Shown here in pieces: positions 31,946 to 40,509 of a stretch of 64,000 bases of DNA. The notes under the pieces were generated by a model. It did not search any database and was not told where the DNA came from. It saw only the letters and a list, made by a program, of their open reading frames with translations. A program made the position numbers and the translations under genes. The DNA is taken from positions 40,017 to 104,016 of the forward strand of contig JAPULZ010000171.1 of the NCBI GenBank assembly GCA_027294455.1. The letters are read 5' to 3'. Source of the DNA: Gemmatimonadota bacterium (GTDB lineage: Bacteria > Gemmatimonadota > Gemmatimonadetes > Gemmatimonadales > GWC2-71-9). Within the stretch, counting starts at the first letter, position 1, and each line of letters opens with the position of its first letter.

Positions 31946-33154
31946 CTACTGCGAGACCTTGTTTTCATAACTCCTCAAGTATTCGACGATGCCGTCGGCG
32001 ATGGCGCCGGCGAGGCGGCGCTGCCCAGCCACCGAGGTCAGGAATCGATTGTCCGTGGCGTTGGTGATGTAGCCGGTCTCGATGAGAATGGCGGGGCGGC
32101 CCGCCCGTCGCAACACCTCGAAATTGTCCTGCGCGACCTTGCGCGACCCGCTGGGATGCACGGCCCCGGCGGCTTCCACGACCAGGTCGGCAAGCTGTGC
32201 GGACTCTCGGATGTACTCGTTCTCCTCGAGATCTCGCAGGATGAATCCGAGGGGATCGCCACTGGCGACCTGATCCGCGTCGGTTTCATAGCGCAGCGAT
32301 TCGTTCTCCCGCACGGCGATCCGGTCGGGCGCGCCGTGGGGATCGCTGTAGTCGAAGAAATAGGCCTCCAGCCCGGCCAGTCCCCGATAGCGACTGCTGC
32401 TGCCGGGAGGCGCGTTGACGTGTATGCTCACGAAGAGATCGCATTCGGCGTTGCATTTGCTCGCCCGGGTGGAGAGCGGCACCAGCACGTCCGTCGTGCG
32501 GGTCATCGTCACGTCCACGCCTCGGTCCCGCAGCGCCTCTCGCAAGGCCAGCGAAATCGCCAGCGCCACGTTCTTCTCGCGCACCCCGCGCCCCGACGTG
32601 CCCGGATCGCGCCCGCCGTGCCCGGCGTCGATGGTGACCCGGTGGCGCGCCGAGAGCCCCACCGCCCTGGCCGCCGCCGGCACATCGCTCGGCCGTGGCG
32701 TGGGGCCGGCCGGTTGGCTCACTCGCGTGGCAACCCTCGTGATCCCCAGTTCTTCGAAGCGCGCCGCCAGGGGATCGTAGCGATACGCTTCGTGGAACAC
32801 CCGCGGGATGTACTCGGCCAACCACTGGAGCGGCAGGTACAGCGAGTCGCGCTGCATGAAGGCACCGCCCACGAGGTGAATGATGCGGTTCTGGAATTGG
32901 AACAGTGGCGCGCCCAGCAAGAACCGGAACTGCTGGCCGGCAAAATCGACGGTGGCCCAATCGCGCCCGATCTGCGCCGACATGGGCAGCAGCGCGCTTA
33001 GTTGAGCGGCCGCCAAGGAGGGATGACCCAAGGCCAGCGACACGGGAATGGCCCGCTGCCCGCGGGATGTAGCAATGACGATTGCCGCCGGCGCGGTGCC
33101 CGGTGCGTCGACAGCCCCGCCGGCTGCCATCAGGACCAACACGGGCAGCACCAT
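31946..33154 (-). CDS. N-acetylmuramoyl-L-alanine amidase (Amidase_3)
   Basis: 402 residues with a signal peptide (VLPVLVLMAAGGAVDAPGT) and an N-terminal beta-rich domain of the copper-amine-oxidase-like type. The catalytic domain starts at VTIDAGHGGRDPGT (about residue 170) with zinc ligands H in AGHGG, H in SIHVN, and the catalytic Glu in LIETGYITN near the end. Cleaves the amide linking MurNAc to the peptide stem, probably in cell separation. ATG overlaps the smpB stop. Confidence 0.93.
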   Translation of the reverse strand: MVLPVLVLMAAGGAVDAPGTAPAAIVIATSRGQRAIPVSLALGHPSLAAAQLSALLPMSAQIGRDWATVDFAGQQFRFLLGAPLFQFQNRIIHLVGGAFMQRDSLYLPLQWLAEYIPRVFHEAYRYDPLAARFEELGITRVATRVSQPAGPTPRPSDVPAAARAVGLSARHRVTIDAGHGGRDPGTSGRGVREKNVALAISLALREALRDRGVDVTMTRTTDVLVPLSTRASKCNAECDLFVSIHVNAPPGSSSRYRGLAGLEAYFFDYSDPHGAPDRIAVRENESLRYETDADQVASGDPLGFILRDLEENEYIRESAQLADLVVEAAGAVHPSGSRKVAQDNFEVLRRAGRPAILIETGYITNATDNRFLTSVAGQRRLAGAIADGIVEYLRSYENKVSQ

Positions 33155-33630
33155 TACCGGCGCTTCAGACTCCGGGCGATCTCACGGTCGGCGTCGCGCC
33201 GTTTTAGATCTTCGCGCTTGTCATACAGCTTTTTCCCTCGGCCGAGAGCCAACGTGACCTTGGCGTAACCCGTGCGCAGATGGAGGTCGAGGGGTACCAG
33301 CGCAAACCCCTTCTGTTCCACCGCGCCGATCAACTTCCAGATCTCCCGGCGGTGCAGCAACAATTTGCGAGGACGATCCCGCTGGTGATTGGCATAGCCA
33401 CCTGATTCATAGGGCGAAATGCTCATCCCTTCCAACCAAAGCTCTCCTCTGCGGAGCACGCCGAACGCGCCCTTCAAGCTGACCTTCCCGGCCCGCACCG
33501 ACTTGATCTCGGATCCAGTGAGCACCAACCCGGCCTCCCAGGTCTCCACAATGTGGTAGTCGTGGCGAGCCTTGGGGTTCCGGGCGACGACCTGGTCGGA
33601 AGACGCCGTCTTCGATCCACGTGTAGACAC
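33154..33630 (-). CDS. smpB: SmpB, SsrA-binding protein
   Basis: 158 residues with HDYHIVETWEAGLVLTGSEIKSVRAGKVSLKGAF and the C-terminal basic tail that enters the A site. SmpB brings tmRNA to stalled ribosomes. GTG start at 33630 (VSTRGSKTASS). I looked for an ssrA gene nearby and did not see one in the flanks. Confidence 0.97.
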   Translation of the reverse strand: MSTRGSKTASSDQVVARNPKARHDYHIVETWEAGLVLTGSEIKSVRAGKVSLKGAFGVLRRGELWLEGMSISPYESGGYANHQRDRPRKLLLHRREIWKLIGAVEQKGFALVPLDLHLRTGYAKVTLALGRGKKLYDKREDLKRRDADREIARSLKRR

Positions 33631-33678
33631 GAGCTAACTCCAAGATAGATAACAACTTCCGAGCGGTCAACAGCAGGG

Positions 33679-33707
33679 TTGCCGGGCCCCGGCGGCCCGT
33701 CTATTAT
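33679..33707 (+). promoter_or_regulatory. Predicted sigma70-type promoter of tRNA-Leu
   Basis: TTGCCG at 33679-33684, exactly 17 bases, then TATTAT at 33702-33707, with the tRNA beginning at 33732. The spacer is GC-rich and partly self-complementary (GGGCCCCGG). Found by eye. Confidence 0.6.
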
Positions 33708-33731
33708 TCGCGTCTTCTCAGGAAGATTCAC

Positions 33732-33815
33732 GCCGAAGTGGTGGAACTGGTAGACGCGCTGCGTTCAGGGCGCAGTGGGCGCAAGCCCATGGGGGTTCGA
33801 ATCCCCCCTTCGGCA
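33732..33815 (+). tRNA. tRNA-Leu (anticodon CAG)
   Basis: Class II tRNA of 84 bases. Acceptor GCCGAAG pairs with CTTCGGC; anticodon loop TTCAGGG gives CAG at 33766-33768 (reads CUG); extra arm TGGGCGCAAGCCCA; T arm GGGGGTTCGAATCCCCC. The discriminator is A and CCA is not encoded. No comparable tRNA lies next to it. Confidence 0.95.
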
Positions 33816-33940
33816 TGCAGACGGCGGACGGGCGGACTGGTCTTGCTCAGTCCGAGCAGTCTCCCAGCGGATAGAGCAATCTGCAATCACCAATCTAGCA
33901 ACGCTGTTCTGGAACCGCTGTTGCCCACGTCACCATTCCC

Positions 33941-34588
33941 TCACACAAGCGGCACCGCTCCAGTCAAAAACGGATTACTCGTCCTTTCCTTGCCGATCGT
34001 CGTGGCCGGCCCATGGCCGGAATACACGATGGTCTCGTCGGGAAGCGTCAACAATCGGTCGGTAATGCTCTTCAAAAGTGTGGCCCCGTCACCGCCGGGC
34101 AGATCCACACGCCCCACCGACCCGGCGAACAGCGCGTCTCCCACGATGGCGATACCGTGGCCGACGAACGCCACGCTCCCGGGACTGTGACCGGGCACGT
34201 GGACCACGTCGAACGAAAAGGCGCCGATGGTCACGGTGTCGCCGTCACCCAGCGCGTGATCGGGTGGCGGCGGCGCTTGCGCGCGCACACCGAGCCACCG
34301 CCCCTGCTCCACGACGCCGTCGTACAGCGTCCGGTCGTCCGGGTGCAGATAGATCTCGATGCCGGTGGGTCGCACCACCTCGGCGACGCCGGCGATGTGA
34401 TCGAGGTGGGCGTGGGTGAGCCATACGGCCCGCGGGGTCCACTGCTGCGTCGCGACACGACGCATGATCAAGCCGGCCTCTTCGCCCGGGTCGACGAGGG
34501 CCACGTCGCCCGAGTCGGGGTCCGCAACGAGATAGCTGTTCTCTGCGAACGCGCCGTTCGTGAGACAGACGATCTCAGGCCGAGCCAA
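33941..34588 (-). CDS. Metallo-beta-lactamase-fold hydrolase (glyoxalase II-like)
   Basis: 215 residues. Binuclear zinc motif THAHLDHIAG, then HVPGHSPGSVAF, GDALFAGSVGRVDLPGG and YSGHGPATTIG, the ligand set and the GRxDLPGG loop of hydroxyacylglutathione hydrolase and related thioesterases. Substrate not determined by sequence. The start is TTG at 34588, overlapping the trxB stop by 14 bases, so it is probably co-translated with thioredoxin reductase. Confidence 0.85.
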   Translation of the reverse strand: MARPEIVCLTNGAFAENSYLVADPDSGDVALVDPGEEAGLIMRRVATQQWTPRAVWLTHAHLDHIAGVAEVVRPTGIEIYLHPDDRTLYDGVVEQGRWLGVRAQAPPPPDHALGDGDTVTIGAFSFDVVHVPGHSPGSVAFVGHGIAIVGDALFAGSVGRVDLPGGDGATLLKSITDRLLTLPDETIVYSGHGPATTIGKERTSNPFLTGAVPLV

Positions 34589-35552
34589 CGGCCTCCTTCG
34601 CGGCTTCCTGGCGTTCGGCTAGATATTTCTCGATGGCAATGGCCGCCGTCGTGGCATCCCCCACGGCCGTCGTGATCTGTCTCGTGAGCTGCACCCGGAG
34701 GTCGCCGGCCGCAAAGAGGCCGGGGATCGACGTCATCATGTTCCAATCCGTGATGATGTAACCACTGGGATCGTGGTCGAAATGCCCCTTGATGAGCCCG
34801 CTGTTGGGCGTGAATCCGATGAAGATGAACACCCCGGTCACCGCCAGTTCGGACGTCTCACCCGTCTTGGTGTCCTTGAGCTTGAGGCTCGTGGCCCCGC
34901 TCGGCCCTCCGCCGATTTCCTCGACCACCTGGCTTCGAACCACCGCGATCTTGGGGTTCTTGAACGCGCGCTCCTGCAGGAGCTTGGACGCGCGGAACTC
35001 GTCACGTCGGTGCACGAGGAAGACCTTCTCCGCGTAGCGTGTGAGGTAGCCGGCCTCCTCCACCGCCGCATCGCCCCCTCCCACGACTGCGATGGTCTCA
35101 TCCTTGAAAAAGGCGCCGTCGCACACCGCACAATACGACACGCCGCGCCCTGCATACTCGACCTCGCCGGGAACACCGAGCTTGTTGGGCGTCCCACCGG
35201 CGGTTAGCAGAACAGTGGGGGCGCGATACACCTTGCCCAGCTGAGTGCGCACCTCGAACCAGTCGTCGTCCATCTTCTCGATGGCGTCCACCGTATCGGT
35301 CACGATGCTGGCCCCGAACTTCTCCGTGTGACTGGTCATCCTCGCGGCCAGGTCCCGGCCGAGGATGCTCTCGAACCCTGGATAATCCTCGATGAGCTCG
35401 GTGTTGAGCAGCTCGCCGCCCGGCAAGCCTCGCTCGATGAGCAACGCATCCAACATGCCGCGACCCGAGTACATGGCGGCGCACAACCCCGCCGGGCCAC
35501 CCCCGACGATGATCACGTCGTATTGCGCTTTTTCTTTTTCGTTGTTCGTCAC
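34575..35552 (-). CDS. trxB: Thioredoxin reductase
   Basis: 325 residues from the GTG at 35552, chosen for a GAGG Shine-Dalgarno 9 bases upstream; the open frame upstream has no family match. FAD site VIIVGGGPAGLCAAMYSGR, redox-active CAVC in SYCAVCDGAFF near residue 148, NADPH site VGGGDAAVEEAGYL. A typical low-molecular-weight bacterial TrxB. Reduces thioredoxin with NADPH. Followed by the MBL-fold hydrolase. Confidence 0.93.
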   Translation of the reverse strand: MTNNEKEKAQYDVIIVGGGPAGLCAAMYSGRGMLDALLIERGLPGGELLNTELIEDYPGFESILGRDLAARMTSHTEKFGASIVTDTVDAIEKMDDDWFEVRTQLGKVYRAPTVLLTAGGTPNKLGVPGEVEYAGRGVSYCAVCDGAFFKDETIAVVGGGDAAVEEAGYLTRYAEKVFLVHRRDEFRASKLLQERAFKNPKIAVVRSQVVEEIGGGPSGATSLKLKDTKTGETSELAVTGVFIFIGFTPNSGLIKGHFDHDPSGYIITDWNMMTSIPGLFAAGDLRVQLTRQITTAVGDATTAAIAIEKYLAERQEAAKEAVGSA

Positions 35553-35644
35553 GTCGACCTCAACGTCGGTGTTGCCGGGATGCTCCGTTTCTGACGCTGC
35601 ACTCCGAACGACCTCGCCGTCGGGCAGGTTCCCGCCCGCGGCGT

Positions 35645-36499
35645 TCAGGACGCCGAGTCCACCGTCGCTACGCGTTCGTGGTGCAACCGTTCGATGTGCT
35701 CCAACCACTGTGCCGGCACGCGTTGAGCGCCTATGGATCGCCGCCCCGGCCGTGCATCCTGCCGCCCATGCCAGTCGGACCCACCAGACTTGAGCAAGCC
35801 AATATCGGCCGCCCAGTCGCCGAGGCGCGAGGCCGTACCTTCGTCGTGGGCAGGGTGCAACACCTCCACGGCATCGACGCCGGCGTCCTTCAAGCGTTTG
35901 AGCGTCCTGCGCGTGGCCCGTTCCTTCAGGTGTGCGGCCGATGTCACGCCACCGACCCGGCGGACCAACGCCGTGATGGATTCGAGCTCGACCAGCGGCT
36001 TGGGCACGAACGCCGGTCCACCGTCGGCGAGATACCGCTCGAATGCCTCATCCGGAGTGGCCACCAAGCCGGCCTGCACGAGCGCCCGAGCCACGTGGGG
36101 TCGCCCCACCGATCCCGGGCCGGCCTGTCGCTGGACCGCATCGAGAGACACCGCCACGCCCAGCTCTTCCAGCCGCCTGACCATGGCCACCGCGCGCTCG
36201 GCACGCGCCGTCCGCTGGTCGGCGAGAAAGTGTCCCAGATCTTCATGATCCGTCGGAAGAAAGTATCCCAAGAGATGGAGCTCACCCCACCACGCGCGTA
36301 CGCTGAACTCGCACCCCGCGACGACGCGAAGGTGCAACTCGGCTCCGGCGTGCCGAGCCTCATCCACTCCCGCCAGCGTGTCATGATCGGTGAGGGCGAT
36401 GCCGGAGAGTCCGGCTGCGGCCGCGAGACGAGCCACTTCCGCCGGGGCGGCCTCTCCGTCGGAAGCGGTCGAGTGAAGGTGGAGGTCGACCGCCTCCAT
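35645..36499 (-). CDS. PHP-domain phosphoesterase (YciV/RNase AM-like)
   Basis: 284 residues with the PHP metal motifs: VDLHLHSTASDG at the N-terminus, ALTDHDTLAGVDEA near residue 35, GCEFSVRAW near 65, GRPHVARAL near 125 and the C-terminal GSDWHG. Members of the YciV group have 3',5'-nucleotide phosphatase or 5'-3' RNA exonuclease activity; which applies here cannot be told. Ends 92 bases from the trxB start and is preceded by a 3-base gap. Confidence 0.85.
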   Translation of the reverse strand: MEAVDLHLHSTASDGEAAPAEVARLAAAAGLSGIALTDHDTLAGVDEARHAGAELHLRVVAGCEFSVRAWWGELHLLGYFLPTDHEDLGHFLADQRTARAERAVAMVRRLEELGVAVSLDAVQRQAGPGSVGRPHVARALVQAGLVATPDEAFERYLADGGPAFVPKPLVELESITALVRRVGGVTSAAHLKERATRRTLKRLKDAGVDAVEVLHPAHDEGTASRLGDWAADIGLLKSGGSDWHGRQDARPGRRSIGAQRVPAQWLEHIERLHHERVATVDSAS

Positions 36500-36502
36500 G
36501 CC

Positions 36503-36778
36503 TCAGTCCGAGGTCCGCGCGTAACGCACTTCCGGACTCGTCCATGCTGGTTGGGACGTGCCGAAGAACTCCACCAGCCGCCGATCCGACAGATCGGCGA
36601 GGGCTCGGTCGGGACGCCGCGCGCCGAGGGGTGAGTACCGCATGACACGACGCACGCGATCGGGACCGGTTCCCTTTTCGAAGATGAGCGCGAATTCATC
36701 ACGGCTGTACTGGGTGACCCGGCCGGACGGGTAGATCTCCCAGCGCTCACCGTTGATCTCGATGGACCGGCGCGCCAT
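36503..36778 (-). CDS. Small conserved-looking hypothetical protein (91 aa)
   Basis: 91 residues, starting MARRSIEINGERWEIYPSGR. Soluble, with a beta-strand-rich N-terminal half and a charged tail (PLGARRPDRALADLSDRRLVEFF). No signal peptide, membrane segment, or recognised motif. Two bases separate it from the E2 gene and three from the PHP gene, so it is co-transcribed. Tight packing supports a real gene. Confidence 0.6.
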   Translation of the reverse strand: MARRSIEINGERWEIYPSGRVTQYSRDEFALIFEKGTGPDRVRRVMRYSPLGARRPDRALADLSDRRLVEFFGTSQPAWTSPEVRYARTSD

Positions 36779-36780
36779 TG

Positions 36781-38112
36781 CTAGAGCGCCTCCTCGGGAA
36801 AGTTTTCGAGGTCCGTCTTCAAGTCGGCCATGAAGCGATCGGCATCCGCCCCGTCGACGATGCGGTGATCGTAGGAAATCGAGAACATCGACATCGTCCG
36901 AATCGCGATGACATCCTGGCCGTCGTCGAGGGTGAGCACCTTCGGCCGCTTCTCGATGGCGCCGACGCCGAGAATGGCCACCTCGGGCTGGTTGATGATC
37001 GGGGTTCCGATGTAGGAGCCAAACACGCCGGGATTGGTCACGGTGAAGGTGCCGTACTGCACTTCGTCCGGGTTGAGCCGCTTGGAGCGGGCCCGTTCGG
37101 CGAGATCGACGATCCCCTTGGCGATGCCGAGGACCGATAGTTCATCGGCGCCGCGCATGACCGGCACGATGAGCCCCCAGTCCAAGGCCACGGCCAATCC
37201 GATGTTGATGGGTTTGCGATAGATGATGTTGTCCCCGCTCACCGACGCATTGAGCGCGGGGTGTTTCTGCAAATTGTCCGCCACCGCCTTCACGATGAAC
37301 GCCATGTAGGTGAGCTTCGCGCCGCGATCCAGGAACTCCTGTTTGTTGGCCTGGCGCATGCGGGCGATCCTCGTGAAGTCGATCTCGTAGAAGCTCGTGA
37401 CATGGGCGGAGGTCCGCCGAGAAGCGATCATGTGATCCGCCGTGAGCTTGCGGATCTTGGTCATGGGCTCAACGCGATCCCCTTCCCAGGCGGCGACACT
37501 CGGGTGGACCACGCCTCCTGCCGCGGGGGCCGGCGCGCGGGTATCCACAGGCGGTGCCGTCGCCGGGACCGCAGGACCGCCGGCCTCGATGAAGCTCAAG
37601 ATGTCCTTCTTCGTGACGCGGCCGGCATATCCGGTGCCGCGAATTCGGCTGATGTCGACCTTGTGTTCCGCGGCGATCTTCCGAACCAAGGGCGTCGAGC
37701 GTTGGCGCAGGCGTTCCTCAGCCGTAACCGGGGCACCGTCGTCTCCTCCGGCGACGGTCGGTGTCGCCGCCGGTGTCGGGGCGGCGGCCTGGGGAGCCAC
37801 GGCTGGAGTGGCGACGGGCGCGGGTGCCGGCGCCGGCGACTCTGCCGTCGGCGCCGCCGCGGCTACGCTCGAATCGGTCTCCAACACCGCGATCACCGTA
37901 AGCACCTCCACGGTCTCGCCCTCCTGCACCTTGATTTCCGCAAGCACACCCGCCGCCGGCGAGGGAATCTCCGCATCGACCTTGTCGGTGGAAATCTCCA
38001 AGATGGCTTCGTCTCGCTTGATGGTGTCACCAACGGCCTTCAGCCACCGGGACACCGTTCCTTCGGCGATCGATTCCCCCATCTGCGGCATTATGACATC
38101 GACTCGAGCCAT
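36781..38112 (-). CDS. Dihydrolipoamide acyltransferase, E2 of a 2-oxo acid dehydrogenase
   Basis: 443 residues. N-terminal lipoyl domain with the modified Lys in EISTDKVDAEIPSP (K44), an Ala-Pro-rich swinging linker (about 85-130), a peripheral subunit-binding domain (LVRKIAAEHKVDISRIRGTG), and a C-terminal catalytic domain ending with SYDHRIVDGADAD (HxxxDG). One lipoyl domain only. Works with the E1 alpha and beta chains encoded upstream; no E3 gene is in the window. Confidence 0.92.
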   Translation of the reverse strand: MARVDVIMPQMGESIAEGTVSRWLKAVGDTIKRDEAILEISTDKVDAEIPSPAAGVLAEIKVQEGETVEVLTVIAVLETDSSVAAAAPTAESPAPAPAPVATPAVAPQAAAPTPAATPTVAGGDDGAPVTAEERLRQRSTPLVRKIAAEHKVDISRIRGTGYAGRVTKKDILSFIEAGGPAVPATAPPVDTRAPAPAAGGVVHPSVAAWEGDRVEPMTKIRKLTADHMIASRRTSAHVTSFYEIDFTRIARMRQANKQEFLDRGAKLTYMAFIVKAVADNLQKHPALNASVSGDNIIYRKPINIGLAVALDWGLIVPVMRGADELSVLGIAKGIVDLAERARSKRLNPDEVQYGTFTVTNPGVFGSYIGTPIINQPEVAILGVGAIEKRPKVLTLDDGQDVIAIRTMSMFSISYDHRIVDGADADRFMADLKTDLENFPEEAL

Positions 38113-38182
38113 CTGTTATGCGTTTCTCCCAGAGTTCGATTCGGTGCGATCGGCGGGCGCGCGATCAGTCAAAAGTAGCGGC

Positions 38183-39163
38183 TCAATAGGCCAACAACCA
38201 GCGGGCTGATTTCAGGATATCGTCGGTCTGCGGCAGCACATAATCCTCCAACGTCGGCGCGTACGGCAGTGGGGTGTCGTGCGCCGTGACGCGCATGATG
38301 GGACCGTCCAGCCATTCGAAGGCTTGCTCGTTGATCCGGGCCGTGATTTCGCCGGCCATGCCACCCGTCCTAGTATCCTCGTGCACGATGAGCACCTTGT
38401 TCGTCTTGCGCACACTGTCAGCGATGGCCACGTCATCCATGGGCAGGAGCGTCCGCAGATCGAGCACCTCCACCGACGCTCCGTCGTCCCGTTCGATCGT
38501 TTCAGCCGCCTCCAACGCCTTCCACACCATGGCCGACCACGTCACGATGGTGAGATCGGTGCCCGCCCGTGCGATGCGGGCTTTGCCAATGGGTGTGATG
38601 ATCTCCTCCCCTTCGGGGAGATCTTCCTTGATGCGTCGATACAAATACTTGTGCTCGAAATAGAGCACCGGGTCATCATCCCTAATCGCCGCCTTGATCA
38701 GTCCCTTGGCGTCCCGGGCTGTGGCCGGACAGACGAGCTTGAGCCCGGGGGTGTGAAAGAACCCCGCTTCCGGGTTTTGCGAGTGGAACGGTCCGCCGCG
38801 CACGTATCCTCCGCTCGGCCCGCGCACCACGATGGGTGTCGCCAACCCCGCCCGATACCGCGCCGTCGCGACATAGTTGGTCAGGATGTCGTACGCGCAC
38901 CCGACGAAATCCATGAATTGCATCTCGACCACCGGTCGCAGGCCCATATGGGCCGCACCCGCCGCCGCACCGACGATGGCCGATTCACTGATGGGCGTGT
39001 CGATGACCCGGGACTCTCCGAACCGCTCCTGAAATCCCTCCGTCACCTTGAACGCCCCACCATACCGTCCGATGTCCTCGCCCAAGAGGAAGACGTCGTC
39101 CTGGCGTTCCATCTCCTCCCACAGCCCCTGACGCAGGGCCTCCAGGTACGTGACCTCAGGCAT
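38183..39163 (-). CDS. 2-oxo acid dehydrogenase E1, beta subunit
   Basis: 326 residues from the ATG at 39163 (MPEVTYLEALRQGLWEEM), which overlaps the E1 alpha stop by 8 bases. Thiamine-diphosphate pyrimidine-domain motifs VFLLGEDIGRYGGAFK and TPISESAIVG; EHKYLYRRIKEDLP resembles branched-chain rather than pyruvate E1 beta. A 70-base gap precedes the E2 gene. Best called a branched-chain or pyruvate dehydrogenase beta chain. Confidence 0.88.
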   Translation of the reverse strand: MPEVTYLEALRQGLWEEMERQDDVFLLGEDIGRYGGAFKVTEGFQERFGESRVIDTPISESAIVGAAAGAAHMGLRPVVEMQFMDFVGCAYDILTNYVATARYRAGLATPIVVRGPSGGYVRGGPFHSQNPEAGFFHTPGLKLVCPATARDAKGLIKAAIRDDDPVLYFEHKYLYRRIKEDLPEGEEIITPIGKARIARAGTDLTIVTWSAMVWKALEAAETIERDDGASVEVLDLRTLLPMDDVAIADSVRKTNKVLIVHEDTRTGGMAGEITARINEQAFEWLDGPIMRVTAHDTPLPYAPTLEDYVLPQTDDILKSARWLLAY

Positions 39164-40196
39164 CCAACCTCCTGAACCAGAGTGGTTCGCCGGCCGAGCA
39201 TGCGTAGACGTCGGTGAGGGCTCCGGCGATGTCGGGAAGCGGGTCGTTTTCGCATTCCGCCACGGCCGCATCCAGCTCCGCGTTCACCGAGTCGCCCACG
39301 GCGTCGAGCTCGGCCTCGATGGCCCACCCGCTTTCGAGCAAGCGCTGGACGTACCGATCGATGGGATCGTTGGTCTCGGCCCACAAGGCGATTTCCTCGG
39401 GCGGTTGGTACCGTTGGTCGTCATGTTCGGCGTGGCCTTTGCGGCGGTAGGTCACCACTTCGATGATCGCGGCGCCTGCGCCGGCCCGGGCCCGATCGGC
39501 AGCGGCCTTGGTGGTCTCGTACACGAGCAAGACGTCGTTGCCGTCGATCGTCTCTCCCGGAATGCCGTAGGCCTTGGCCCTGTCGGCCAGCCGCTCCGTG
39601 GCCGCCTGCGCCGATGTCGGCGTCGAGTACGCATACCCGTTGTTCTCGATGATGACGACCAAGGGCAACCGGCTGGCCGCCGCCAGATTGATACCTTCGT
39701 GAAAGGCGCCGGTGCTGGCCCCCCCGTCGCCGATGTAGACCAATCCCACCCGCGGTTCGCCGCGCATCTTGAAGCTGAGGCAGATGCCGGCCATCACCGG
39801 AATCATATCTCCCAGCGGTGACACCTGGCCGAGGTAGCCCAAGTCCAGGTCGTTGAAATGGACGTTCATCTCCCGGCCGGCCGTGGGGCTCGTCGCCTTG
39901 GCCATGTACTGCCGCAGGACCTCCACCGGCCGGGCGCCTTTCACCAGCATCGATCCGAGATTGCGGATCAGCGGGGACAACACGTCGCCGGACTGCAGCG
40001 CGTAGGCGCTCCCGACACTCTCGCCCTCCTGTCCCAGCGAACGATACAACCCGCCGATCACCTTGCCCTGGCGATAGAGATTCACCAGGCGCTCTTCGAG
40101 CGCCCGGGTGAGCGTCAGATAGTAGAATATCTCCAGAAGCTGTTCCCGCGAGAGCCCGGCGGGGATCGGTTGGTCATTCACTGCGGTGATCACCAC
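39156..40196 (-). CDS. 2-oxo acid dehydrogenase E1, alpha subunit
   Basis: 346 residues. TPP-magnesium motif GDGGASTGAFHEGIN to IIENNGYAYSTPT (GDG...NN) in the right place, and a phosphorylation-loop-like YRRKGHAEHDD. GTG start at 40196 (VVITAVNDQPIP); another GTG five codons on is possible. The three genes make the E1/E2 part of a complex converting 2-oxo acids to acyl-CoA. Confidence 0.9.
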   Translation of the reverse strand: MVITAVNDQPIPAGLSREQLLEIFYYLTLTRALEERLVNLYRQGKVIGGLYRSLGQEGESVGSAYALQSGDVLSPLIRNLGSMLVKGARPVEVLRQYMAKATSPTAGREMNVHFNDLDLGYLGQVSPLGDMIPVMAGICLSFKMRGEPRVGLVYIGDGGASTGAFHEGINLAAASRLPLVVIIENNGYAYSTPTSAQAATERLADRAKAYGIPGETIDGNDVLLVYETTKAAADRARAGAGAAIIEVVTYRRKGHAEHDDQRYQPPEEIALWAETNDPIDRYVQRLLESGWAIEAELDAVGDSVNAELDAAVAECENDPLPDIAGALTDVYACSAGEPLWFRRLDA

Positions 40197-40214
40197 GGCG
40201 CTCGGGCCTCGCCG

Positions 40215-40505
40215 TCAGTACGCCCCGCGCACGGTGTGCGTGGGCGTCGCGAGCTTGTGCACCAGGGAGAGGAATCGTTTCGCGGATTTGTCCGCCTCGC
40301 TCTCACCCATTTGATCCGTCTCGGCCGTGACGTGCACGTAGTGCCCGCCCTCGGCCTTCACGGCGATGCCGATCGTGCCGATGGTTCCCCGGTACTCCCG
40401 CGCCCTATGGGATTGGGCGATGGTGTCGAGCGACCGTCCAAAGTAGCGATCCGCTTCGGCCAGGATCTCGTCGGCCGGGACGGTGGTTCGGTGGAAGTAT
40501 CGCAT
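40215..40505 (-). CDS. Small hypothetical protein (96 aa)
   Basis: 96 residues (MRYFHRTTVPADEILAEAD ... ATPTHTVRGAY). Alpha/beta, without signal peptide or membrane segment. It has 4 bases to the pseudo-ATPase stop and 18 to the E1 alpha start. No family recognised; the gene sits between the copper-like pair and the dehydrogenase. Real because of the packing and normal codon use. Confidence 0.55.
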   Translation of the reverse strand: MRYFHRTTVPADEILAEADRYFGRSLDTIAQSHRAREYRGTIGTIGIAVKAEGGHYVHVTAETDQMGESEADKSAKRFLSLVHKLATPTHTVRGAY

Positions 40506-40509
40506 GAAA

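Noticed and set aside
33631..33940. ssrA (tmRNA) near smpB
   Set aside because: No tRNA-Ala-like ends or tag-peptide frame in the flanks; the RNA gene there is tRNA-Leu.
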